Assembly (NCBI GenBank): GCA_031279745.1
Contig: JAITHN010000162.1
Location: 1-22,256, forward strand
DNA: 22,256 nt
Reading direction: 5' to 3'
Origin: Streptococcaceae bacterium
GTDB lineage: Bacteria; Bacillota; Bacilli; Lactobacillales; Streptococcaceae
Part shown: positions 14,008-21,294 of the stretch, in pieces
How the letters are laid out: every line of letters starts with the position of its first letter
Numbering within the stretch: the stretch's first letter is position 1
Program-made: the position numbers and the translations under genes
The notes under the pieces: model-generated
The model's database searches: none
Seen by the model: only the letters and a program-made list of their open reading frames with translations
Told to the model about the DNA's origin: nothing

Positions 14008-16553
14008 GTCTCCAGCCTGGCTTTCGTTTCTACTATACATAGAGCAAATAAACTGAGCAGTGAGACTCCTGTTGCAAAATAGGTGGCTAATGGATCATGC
14101 CTCAACACGATTCGCGTTACCCCTTTTGGATTCTCAATTCCTAGGAACGCTCCATTCAAAACAGGAACTGTTTCAACTTTTTCTCCATTTGCAAAGGCAC
14201 GCCAATTTTTATCATAGGGGATTGACGTAAAGATAATTTTTTTCCCTTTATCTTTTTGCTTCTCCGTTTTTAACGTAAATTGATTCGTCTTTACATCATA
14301 GCTAGTTGAAATCGCTTTTTTTGACAGTTTATTGATCACTTGCGCTTCTTTTGCTTTTGAAATGCAGAAAATTCCGTCCTTAACTTCATCTGGATGGGTG
14401 GCTCGCTTCACCTGTATGATTAGCTCACTTTCACCTCCAACATCTCCTAAATAAACAAATGCGTCAGTTTTTACGTTGACTCTCGTTTTTACACGTTTGC
14501 CATTTACCAATACTATAAGGTGCTCAAATTTTTCTTTTGGCAAATAAATATAAACCTTTCCTTCAGTTTTTGAAGTCGTTTTATATTCATCTTTTGATTT
14601 TTCAGTCGTCGATCCAGATTCCAGGAGGGTAAACTTGTCATTTCCCATGACCGTTTTTGCAACACGGTCTACGTTTTCAATGGCATCTTCCTCTTTCAAG
14701 TTGAGGTCTTTTATCTCTCGGTCCAGTGTATATGCGATACTTGGTTTTTGCTTAAATTTTTGAGTGATTGCCCACTGATTTGTTTGGGAAGTGACGACCC
14801 CTTTTTTCGTGAACGTATATCCCACATTTAGAAGATAGTTTGTAAAATCAGTCGTCCCCACATCGGAAATTCTCCTCTCGTTCCTTGAAAAAAGTCCGAT
14901 GGCTGACAATGTGCTACGTAATTTATCATTTAACGTGGATGAGTAACTTGAAACCCCAGGATAATTCACCAGGATTGATTCGTTATAGGCATTATCTACT
15001 TGCCGCAATTCATTCGAAACTCTTGAAAATTGACCTTTGGCTAATGTCCTCTGATTGAATTCAGTGGCTGCTTCTTGATTTACCTTCTGAACATTTGTAA
15101 ACTGATGACTATTTCCAAATTCTCCAGAATGCATCATATGGACAAAGTTAAATCCAATATCCACAAAGAAGAGACTGACGAGAAGGAATTTCATCGCTCG
15201 CCTTTTTTGATGAGCAAGAATGAAAATATACAGACCTATTGCACTGATGGATGCAAGGAGCAGGATAACCGAGACTTGCATTTTATCCACTTCAAAGGGA
15301 AGCGACTTGATGACTTCTTTTTCAAAAAACGCTACTGCATAGCCAACCATTAAAAGAACAGTCATCCAAATGCCCGTCTTTCTCATTTCACCAAGACGAT
15401 ACACCCTACCTTTCAAAACTGCTTCATAGGCAAAGGTGAGTAGTATAAAGCTTAGCATGTAGCCATTTCGATAGGGGAAGCCGGCTGCATTTTGGAACAT
15501 GTGCCAGACTGCGTTGAATGTTTGAATATTCATGCTAAGAAAGAGGATGAGCAATAATCCAAGCTTCAATCGTTTTATCCGCAGATCCTCATCTAGTGAC
15601 AAATGAAGTGCGATGAGCAAAATGGTCAAACCGCCTACGTAAAATGAAGGTAAATGCCCCAAGCGAGTCGAAAAATCCGTGTTATCAAACCCTAGTTGCA
15701 TGAAAAATTCCAATCCAAAGCGCGGATAGGGAAGGAAGGTTTGAATTGAAAAATTGGTTTTGCCTGTTTGCATCATGCCAAGAAGCGACGGAATCAGGAT
15801 AAAAGAAGAGAGAAGCCCTGAAAAAATTCCGTACTTTACAAAACTAAGCGTGCTTTCTTTATTTTTCTGGAAAAATCCTTTGACTGTTTGAACATCGGTT
15901 TGCCGAAGTGTCCAATAGAGGAAATAGAAAATAGAGAACAGGCACGTCATATATCCAAGGTAATAATTCGTAACGATGCTTAGCGTGAGTGTAATTAAGA
16001 AAAACAGACCTGCTTTCTCATCCACTAGTTTTTGAATCCCCAGTGCAACGAGGGGAAGTAAAATTACTCCATCCAGCCACATGATATTCGTGTAGTAAAC
16101 CCCGACAAATCCACTCAGCGCATAGGCGAAGGAAAATGCCAGACCAATGGGAGAATGTTGTTTGTATGTCCGTTGGATGTATTGGTACATTGCCCCGCTA
16201 ATACAGCTTATCTTTAGCATTAAAATAAGCGTGACCCACATATCTATGTTGTCCGTTTTTGAAAAATAAAAAAGGAAATTAAACGGGCTCATCAAATAAT
16301 ACCCAGCAAGCGGAAGAAAGCTATCTCCCATTCCTACTGTGAAAGAATATAAAATAGATCCTTCTCCGTGAAGAAGACGATTAAAATAACTGAAAAACTC
16401 TGTATACTGAGTTCCTAGGTCACTCATCATAAGGTTTTTTGCCCCAAACGGAGTAATCCCTATCCATGCAAATACGCCAACAAGAAATAACATTGGAATA
16501 GCAAAAGATAGCAATGTATAGATAGTTGTACAGACAGTTGATTGTTTTTTCAA
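13995..16553 (-). CDS. YfhO-family polytopic membrane protein (TTG start)
   Basis: An 852-residue membrane protein with about a dozen hydrophobic segments in the first 450 residues, a long extracytoplasmic region (about 470-820) and a last membrane helix near the C-terminus. The family mark DLGTQYTEFFSYFNR is at about residue 45 and GMGDSFLPLAGYYLMSP soon after. YfhO proteins are GT-C-like membrane glycosyltransferases; in Bacillus and Listeria they glycosylate teichoic acids with a CsbB/GtlA-type partner, which is not present here. The frame is open to a TTG at 16568, but that codon is part of the TTGGAGG ribosome site; the TTG at 16553, eight bases after GGAGG, is the better start. No terminator separates it from nagB, which has its own promoter. 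Confidence 0.88.
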   Translation of the reverse strand: MKKQSTVCTTIYTLLSFAIPMLFLVGVFAWIGITPFGAKNLMMSDLGTQYTEFFSYFNRLLHGEGSILYSFTVGMGDSFLPLAGYYLMSPFNFLFYFSKTDNIDMWVTLILMLKISCISGAMYQYIQRTYKQHSPIGLAFSFAYALSGFVGVYYTNIMWLDGVILLPLVALGIQKLVDEKAGLFFLITLTLSIVTNYYLGYMTCLFSIFYFLYWTLRQTDVQTVKGFFQKNKESTLSFVKYGIFSGLLSSFILIPSLLGMMQTGKTNFSIQTFLPYPRFGLEFFMQLGFDNTDFSTRLGHLPSFYVGGLTILLIALHLSLDEDLRIKRLKLGLLLILFLSMNIQTFNAVWHMFQNAAGFPYRNGYMLSFILLTFAYEAVLKGRVYRLGEMRKTGIWMTVLLMVGYAVAFFEKEVIKSLPFEVDKMQVSVILLLASISAIGLYIFILAHQKRRAMKFLLVSLFFVDIGFNFVHMMHSGEFGNSHQFTNVQKVNQEAATEFNQRTLAKGQFSRVSNELRQVDNAYNESILVNYPGVSSYSSTLNDKLRSTLSAIGLFSRNERRISDVGTTDFTNYLLNVGYTFTKKGVVTSQTNQWAITQKFKQKPSIAYTLDREIKDLNLKEEDAIENVDRVAKTVMGNDKFTLLESGSTTEKSKDEYKTTSKTEGKVYIYLPKEKFEHLIVLVNGKRVKTRVNVKTDAFVYLGDVGGESELIIQVKRATHPDEVKDGIFCISKAKEAQVINKLSKKAISTSYDVKTNQFTLKTEKQKDKGKKIIFTSIPYDKNWRAFANGEKVETVPVLNGAFLGIENPKGVTRIVLRHDPLATYFATGVSLLSLFALCIVETKARLETRQK

Positions 16554-16599
16554 AACAGGTACCTCCAAAACACTATAATACCATAACGAGTTAACGGCC

Positions 16600-16767
16600 G
16601 GTTCCTGGATTTACTAGGGCTTCTCCCGTCTAGATGCAGGAAGCAACGATCTAATGGAATGGTTCCTGCATTTACTAAGGCTTCTCCCGTCTAGATGCAG
16701 GAAGCAACGATCTAATGGAATGGTTCCTGGATTTACTAGGGCTTCTCCCGTCTAGATGCAGGAAGCA
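16600..16767. repeat. 61-bp tandem repeat, 2.75 copies
   Basis: Units at 16600-16660, 16661-16721 and 16722-16767 (truncated) differ at only a few positions. Each begins GGTTCCTGSATTTACTARGG and contains the dyad TTCCTGCAT...ATGCAGGAA (perfect in unit two, one mismatch in the others). It lies directly upstream of the YfhO-family promoter region. The sequence is unrelated to the neighbouring array although the period is the same. Confidence 0.95.
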
Positions 16768-16869
16768 GGATACCACTCTCCCCATAGCTTTCGAGGGCCG
16801 CAGGATGCCATACCCACAGAACGCCATACCCGCCAACACTTTCAAGTACATCCCCACCCCATATACCTT
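16768..16869. other. spacer between the two repeat blocks
   Basis: No gene is supported. It has a short direct repeat (GCCATACCC twice, near 16807 and 16822) and C-rich sequence unlike the coding DNA nearby. Confidence 0.5.
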
Positions 16870-17560
16870 CGATATGTAGAGAAACAGCAAAAGTTACACT
16901 GCTACCACGAAGATAGTTAACGATTGGTAAAAAATGCTACGAACGTAGCAAAAGTTACATGTCTCCCATAGCAACTGTGGCAACCTGTTAAAAAATGCCA
17001 CACACGCAGCAAAAGTTACACTCCTTTCACAGTATCTATGGCGACCTGGAAAAAAATGCGACATTCTCAGCAAAAGTTACACTGCCACCACGATGTTAGT
17101 GAGCGGTTTGTAAAAAATGCTACGAACGCAGCAAAAGTTACATGTCTCCCATAGCAACTGTGGCAACCTGTTAAAAAATGCCACACACGCAGCAAAAGTT
17201 ACACTGTCACCACGATGTTAGTGAGCGGTTTGTAAAAAATGCTACGAACGCAGCAAAAGTTACACTGCCACCACTATGTTAGTGAGCGGTTGGTAAAAAA
17301 TGCTACGAACGCAGCAAAAGTTACACTGTCACCACGAAGTTAGTGAGCGGTTTGTAAAAAATGCCACACACGTAGCAAAAGTTACATGTCTCCCATAGCA
17401 ACTGTGGCAACCTGTTAAAAAATGCCACACACGCAGCAAAAGTTACACTTCCACCACGATGTTAGTGAGCGGTTTGTAAAAAATGCCACACACGCAGCAA
17501 AAGTTACATGTCTCCCATAGCAACTGTGGCAACCTGGTAAAAAATGCTACGAATGCCGCA
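16870..17560 (-). repeat. 61-bp repeat array 1, about 11 copies
   Basis: The core GCAAAAGTTACA recurs at 16887, 16948, 17009, 17070, 17131, 17192, 17253, 17314, 17375, 17436 and 17497, exactly every 61 bp. Each unit has a half of about 32 bp (GTAAAAAATGC, a 10-bp variable stretch, GCAAAAGTTACA) and a half of about 29 bp of few recurring types: A (CCATAGCAACTGTGG), B (CCACCACGATGTTAGTGAG) and C (TTTCACAGTATCTATGG). On the minus strand each unit reads as a short hairpin, perfect in one copy (TGCTAC/GTAGCA), followed by six T. The same family occurs reversed at 21295-22210. No coding potential is supported: 61 is not a multiple of three. The strand given is that of the terminator-like reading. 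Confidence 0.97.
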
Positions 17561-17650
17561 TTTCTGAGTGACAGTTATAAATTTCGTTCCTTATTTTATC
17601 TACAATTTAAAACGGAATGGGATTCTAAATCCGCCAGTTTTATCAGATGT

Positions 17651-17677
17651 CAAAAAAACAGACCCGAAGGTCTGTTT
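17651..17677 (-). terminator. intrinsic terminator of fusA
   Basis: Minus-strand stem AAACAGACC/GGTCTGTTT (17656-17664 with 17669-17677) closed by a C(TTCG)G tetraloop and followed by a T run. It begins 13 bp after the fusA stop. The sequence between it and the repeat array (17561-17650) holds nothing recognisable. Confidence 0.95.
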
Positions 17678-17689
17678 CATCTGTAATGA

Positions 17690-19774
17690 TTAAGCATTTC
17701 CGCCGTTTTTCTTGATGATTTCTTCTTGAATCGATTTTGGAACATCTTCATAGTGGTCAAATACCATCATAAATGTACCGCGTCCTTGAGTTGCAGAACG
17801 AAGCGTTGTTGCATAACCGAACATTTCAGAAAGTGGTACAATCGCATTTACGATTTGTGAATTTCCGTGAGCTTCCATACCTTCAACACGTCCACGACGA
17901 GAGTTAACGTGTCCCATAGCATCTCCCATGTATTCTTCCGGAACAGTAATGGTAACTTTCATCATTGGTTCCATGATTACTGGATTTGCTTTTTTCGCTG
18001 CTTCTCTCAAGGCAAGAGATGCGGCAACACGGAAGGCAGTTTCACTTGAATCGACATCGTGGTAGCTACCATCGTAAAGTTTAGCTTTCACATCAACCAA
18101 CGGATATCCAGCTAATACACCGTTATCCATAGAGTCTGCTAATCCTTTTTCAACTGCAGGGATGAATTCACGTGGAACAACCCCCCCAACGATTGCGTTT
18201 TCAAACTCAAATCCTTTACCTTCTTCATTAGGGGTGAATTCGATCCATACGTCACCGTATTGCCCTTTACCACCTGATTGACGTTTGAAGAATCCACGTG
18301 CTTGAGTAGAATCAGCACGGAATGTTTCACGGTAAGATACTTGAGGCGCACCAACGTTCGCTTCCACTTTATGTTCACGACGAAGACGGTCAACCAAGAC
18401 GTCCAAGTGCAATTCTCCCATTCCAGAGATAACTGTTTCTCCTGTTTCAGGGTTTGTTTCTACACGGAATGAAGGATCTTCTTCTGCAAGTTTTTGAAGG
18501 CCAATACCCATTTTATCTTGGTCAGCTTTTGTTTTTGGTTCAATCGCGATTTGGATAACTGGTTCTGGGAATTCAATAGATTCCAAGATTACTGGATTTT
18601 TCTCATCAGACAGAGTATCTCCAGTTGTAGTATCTTTAAATCCGATTGCAGCAGCAATATCTCCTGCATACACTTCAGTAATTTCCGCACGGTGGTTCGC
18701 GTGCATTTGCACAATACGACCAATACGTTCACGTTTACCTTTTGTAGCATTCAATACGTAAGAACCTGATTCAATCACACCTGAGTAAACACGGAAGAAA
18801 GTTAATTTCCCAACAAATGGGTCTGTCATAATCTTGAAGGCAATCGCAGAGAAAGGCTCTTCATCTGATGAATGACGTTGTACTTCTTCATCTGTTTTAG
18901 GGTTGATACCGTTGATTGCAGGCACATCCACTGGAGATGGAAGATATTCAATAACTGAGTCCAACATGAATTTAACACCCATGTTTTTGTATGCAGATCC
19001 ACCAAGCATTGGGAAGAATTCTGCTTTGATTGTTGCTTGACGAATTGCCGCTTTCAATTCAGGAATTGTGATTTCTTCACCTTCAAGGTATTTCATCATC
19101 AAATCTTCATCAGTTTCAGCTGCAGCTTCCACTAATTTTTCACGCCATTCTTCAGCTAAATCTTTCATGTCCGCTGGAATTTCGATTTCTTTTGGCTCTT
19201 CTTCAGGAGCTCCATCGTATTCCCAAGCTTTCATTTCAACCAAGTCAATCATCCCATGAAGATCATCTTCAGATCCGATTGGAATTTGAATTGGGTGAGC
19301 GTTTGCGTTCAAACGATCTTTCAATGTTTGTAAAGAGTAGAAATAATCTGCTCCAGTTTTATCCATTTTATTTGAGAATACAATACGTGGAACTTTATAT
19401 TCAGAAGCTTGACGCCAAACTGTTTCAGTTTGAGGTTCAACCCCTGTTTGTGAGTCTAGAACAGTTACAGCACCATCCAAAACACGCAATGAACGTTGTA
19501 CTTCAATTGTGAAGTCTACGTGTCCTGGTGTGTCGATGATGTTTACGCGGTTCCCTGCCCAAAATGCTGTTGTTGCAGCAGATGTGATTGTGATTCCACG
19601 TTCTTGTTCTTGTTCCATCCAGTCCATTTGTGAAGCTCCATCGTGAGTTTCACCAATTTTATGGATTTTACCAGTGTGGTAGAGGATACGTTCAGTAGTT
19701 GTTGTTTTCCCAGCATCTACGTGAGCCATGATCCCAATGTTGCGAGTGTTTTCCAACGAATATTCGCGTGTCAT
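17690..19774 (-). CDS. fusA: translation elongation factor G
   Basis: A 694-residue GTPase that drives translocation on the ribosome and, with RRF, recycles it. The GTP-binding motifs are intact: AHVDAGKTTT (17-26), switch I RGITITSAATTAFW, DTPGHVDF (81-88) and NKMDKTGAD (135-143). Domains II to V follow in normal order and the length is typical for Firmicutes. The ATG at 19774 has AAGGAG upstream. It is downstream of rpsG as in the classic str operon, but 353 bp separate them, with a strong terminator and a separate extended -10 promoter, so fusA is probably expressed at least partly on its own. No tuf gene follows. Confidence 0.99.
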   Translation of the reverse strand: MTREYSLENTRNIGIMAHVDAGKTTTTERILYHTGKIHKIGETHDGASQMDWMEQEQERGITITSAATTAFWAGNRVNIIDTPGHVDFTIEVQRSLRVLDGAVTVLDSQTGVEPQTETVWRQASEYKVPRIVFSNKMDKTGADYFYSLQTLKDRLNANAHPIQIPIGSEDDLHGMIDLVEMKAWEYDGAPEEEPKEIEIPADMKDLAEEWREKLVEAAAETDEDLMMKYLEGEEITIPELKAAIRQATIKAEFFPMLGGSAYKNMGVKFMLDSVIEYLPSPVDVPAINGINPKTDEEVQRHSSDEEPFSAIAFKIMTDPFVGKLTFFRVYSGVIESGSYVLNATKGKRERIGRIVQMHANHRAEITEVYAGDIAAAIGFKDTTTGDTLSDEKNPVILESIEFPEPVIQIAIEPKTKADQDKMGIGLQKLAEEDPSFRVETNPETGETVISGMGELHLDVLVDRLRREHKVEANVGAPQVSYRETFRADSTQARGFFKRQSGGKGQYGDVWIEFTPNEEGKGFEFENAIVGGVVPREFIPAVEKGLADSMDNGVLAGYPLVDVKAKLYDGSYHDVDSSETAFRVAASLALREAAKKANPVIMEPMMKVTITVPEEYMGDAMGHVNSRRGRVEGMEAHGNSQIVNAIVPLSEMFGYATTLRSATQGRGTFMMVFDHYEDVPKSIQEEIIKKNGGNA

Positions 19775-19811
19775 GTCTTTCTCCTTGTTTTTGAGTTAGA
19801 ATTTCTTCTGA

Positions 19812-19820
19812 ATTATAGCA
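19812..19820 (-). promoter_or_regulatory. extended -10 promoter of fusA
   Basis: Minus-strand TGCTATAAT, a perfect extended -10, 37 bp before the fusA ATG. The -35 position (TACAAA) is weak. Transcription should begin near 19805. Confidence 0.7.
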
Positions 19821-19847
19821 TAAAGCTTGGGTTCTTTGTACCAATCC

Positions 19848-19970
19848 GAGTTGCATTTCAGCTATTAATAAAGGCTGAGGATATAATCCGTAATCGGACA
19901 AGCGGAACCTGTTGAATAGACTGCTCTTCAGCTTTTAAAAAAAAGCTGAGGATACAATCCCCAGCTATCG
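19848..19970 (-). repeat. duplicated terminator segment between rpsG and fusA
   Basis: Two imperfect copies of about 50 bp: 19919-19970 and 19848-19896. They share GCTGAGGATAYAATCC and flanking sequence such as TTCAGCT. The copy next to rpsG makes a full terminator; the copy next to fusA has lost one stem arm (three bases deleted) and its T-run is broken. Confidence 0.75.
19937..19966 (-). terminator. terminator in the rpsG-fusA interval, possible attenuator
   Basis: Minus-strand stem of 10 bp with one G-T pair (AGCTGGGGAT with ATCCTCAGCT), 3-nt loop, followed by eight T. Upstream on the transcript, GCTGAG (20014-20019) could pair with the CTCAGC of the terminator's right arm, and TCGCTTC (20030-20024) with GAAGCGA (19974-19968). 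These could form a competing fold. It lies 160 bp after rpsG. Confidence 0.8.
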
Positions 19971-20127
19971 CTTCGGTCAAAAATTTCCCTAGCATTATTT
20001 TAAAATGAATGAACTCAGCAGAGGAAGCGACATGGTCGGTTTCCAACGGAACTTTCTATTCATTTTAATTAAAGTATTTCCATTTCATGCTGCATTACAA
20101 ATGAATACAGCTTGAAAAGGAAACTTA
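19971..20127 (-). other. transcribed spacer after rpsG
   Basis: No gene is supported. The segment follows the rpsG stop and leads into the terminator at 19937-19966. It contains the complementary segments named there. No T-box motif or other known riboswitch was recognised. Confidence 0.5.
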
Positions 20128-20598
20128 TTACCATCTGTAATGTGCGAAAGCACGGTTGGCTTCAGCCATTTTATGTGTGTCTTCACGTTTTTTAACTGAT
20201 GCACCAGTGTTGTTTGCCGCATCCATAAGTTCTTTAGCTAAACGTTCTTGCATTGTGTGTTCACCACGCAAACGAGCGTAGTTTACCACCCAACGAAGTC
20301 CCAAAGTTGTACGACGTTCAGGACGTACTTCGATTGGTACTTGGTAGTTTGACCCACCCACACGACGTGCTTTAACTTCCAATACAGGCATAACGTTTTC
20401 CATTGCTTGTTCGAAAACTTCCAATGGGTCATTTCCTGTTGTTTCTTTAATTTGTTCAAATGCTTGATAAATGATGTTCGCAGCTACTCCACGTTTTCCA
20501 TCTAACATCACACGGTTGATTAAACGTGTTACTAATTTTGAGTTGTAAAGTGGATCTGGTAATACTTCACGTTTTGGCGCTTGTCCTTTACGAGACAT
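20128..20598 (-). CDS. rpsG: 30S ribosomal protein S7
   Basis: A 156-residue primary 16S rRNA-binding protein that starts assembly of the 30S head. The sequence MSRKGQAPKREVLPDPLYNS, then VEVFEQAMENVMPVLEVKAR-like and RRVGGSNYQVPIEVRPERR segments, is full-length and typical for Firmicutes. The ATG has GGAGGG nine bases upstream. It lies 33 bp downstream of the rpsL stop, in one transcript from the rpsL promoter. Confidence 0.99.
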   Translation of the reverse strand: MSRKGQAPKREVLPDPLYNSKLVTRLINRVMLDGKRGVAANIIYQAFEQIKETTGNDPLEVFEQAMENVMPVLEVKARRVGGSNYQVPIEVRPERRTTLGLRWVVNYARLRGEHTMQERLAKELMDAANNTGASVKKREDTHKMAEANRAFAHYRW

Positions 20599-20631
20599 TC
20601 TGAGCCCTCCTTCTATATTTTCGAGAATTTA

Positions 20632-21045
20632 TTATTTTTTAGGTTTCTTCGTTCCATATTTAGAACGAGATTGTTTACGATCTGTAACACCTGCTGTATC
20701 AAGCGCTCCACGAACGATGTGGTAACGTACCCCCGGTAAATCTTTCACACGTCCCCCACGTAATAGAACCACGCTGTGTTCTTGTAGGTTGTGTCCGATT
20801 CCTGGGATGTAAGCTGTTACCTCGATAAGGTTACTCAAACGCACACGCGCATATTTACGTAACGCTGAGTTAGGTTTTTTAGGTGTCATTGTTCCAACAC
20901 GAGTTGCAACTCCACGTTTTTGTGGCGAATTCACATCAGTTTGAACTTTTTTAAAGCTGTTATATCCTTTATTCAACGCAGGTGAATTAGATTTTTCAAC
21001 TTTAGATTTGCGTCCTTTACGCACTAATTGGTTAATTGTAGGCAT
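20632..21045 (-). CDS. rpsL: 30S ribosomal protein S12
   Basis: A 137-residue decoding-centre protein. TPKKPNSALRKYARVRL and RGGRVKDLPGVRYH are intact; the lysines and proline in these loops that change in streptomycin-resistant mutants are the normal residues. The segment FKKVQTDVNSPQKRG before the first loop is the form seen in Firmicutes. The ATG at 21045 follows GGAGG. It is the first gene of the str locus, behind a leader of about 150 bases with two hairpins. Confidence 0.99.
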   Translation of the reverse strand: MPTINQLVRKGRKSKVEKSNSPALNKGYNSFKKVQTDVNSPQKRGVATRVGTMTPKKPNSALRKYARVRLSNLIEVTAYIPGIGHNLQEHSVVLLRGGRVKDLPGVRYHIVRGALDTAGVTDRKQSRSKYGTKKPKK

Positions 21046-21078
21046 TCTTGGAAATCCTCCTGTTAAATTTGGTTGCCT

Positions 21079-21137
21079 TGAACCACACGTCCGGGTGGTT
21101 CATCTTTTGACAAAAAAGAAATGTAGGGTTTCCCCTA
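21079..21137 (-). promoter_or_regulatory. rpsL leader hairpins
   Basis: On the transcript, TAGGG/CCCTA closed by a GAAA tetraloop (21124-21137) is followed by a T-rich stretch, then TGAACCAC/GTGGTTCA (21079-21086 with 21095-21102), ending 33 bases before the ATG. The first is terminator-like but weak. They may be part of autoregulation or attenuation of the ribosomal protein transcript. Confidence 0.5.
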
Positions 21138-21205
21138 GTAAGCTTATCATCTGTCAGCACGCCTTTAGACGTATTCCAAAGGCCAAAGTCTTAAGCACGT
21201 TTGTG

Positions 21206-21234
21206 ATTGTACCACGCATTTTCTTCCTCGTCAA
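21206..21234 (-). promoter_or_regulatory. rpsL-rpsG promoter
   Basis: Minus-strand TTGACG (21229-21234), exactly 17 bp, TACAAT (21206-21211). It is a near-consensus housekeeping promoter; transcription should start near 21199, giving a leader of about 154 bases. Confidence 0.8.
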
Positions 21235-21294
21235 CGATTTTTCACTAGTGATGCCCAGAAATTTTTGCATCGTTTCTTAGTTTTTATAAGACTT

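Noticed and set aside
16554..16568. Upstream TTG start at 16568 for the YfhO-family gene
   Set aside because: That codon is part of the TTGGAGG ribosome site serving the TTG at 16553.
16870..17560. CRISPR array (about 32-bp repeats with about 29-bp spacers at a constant 61-bp period)
   Set aside because: The 'spacers' fall into three recurring types and carry dyads, the 'repeats' vary in the middle, a reversed copy of the family exists at 21295-22210, and no cas gene is in the window.
17483..17686. Short plus-strand open frame at the end of array 1
   Set aside because: It starts inside the repeat, lacks a ribosome site, and runs across the fusA terminator.
19930..20127. T-box or other known riboswitch before fusA
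   Set aside because: There is a strong terminator with possible alternative pairing, but no T-box sequence (AGGGTGGNACCGCG) or specifier features; left as an unnamed candidate attenuator.
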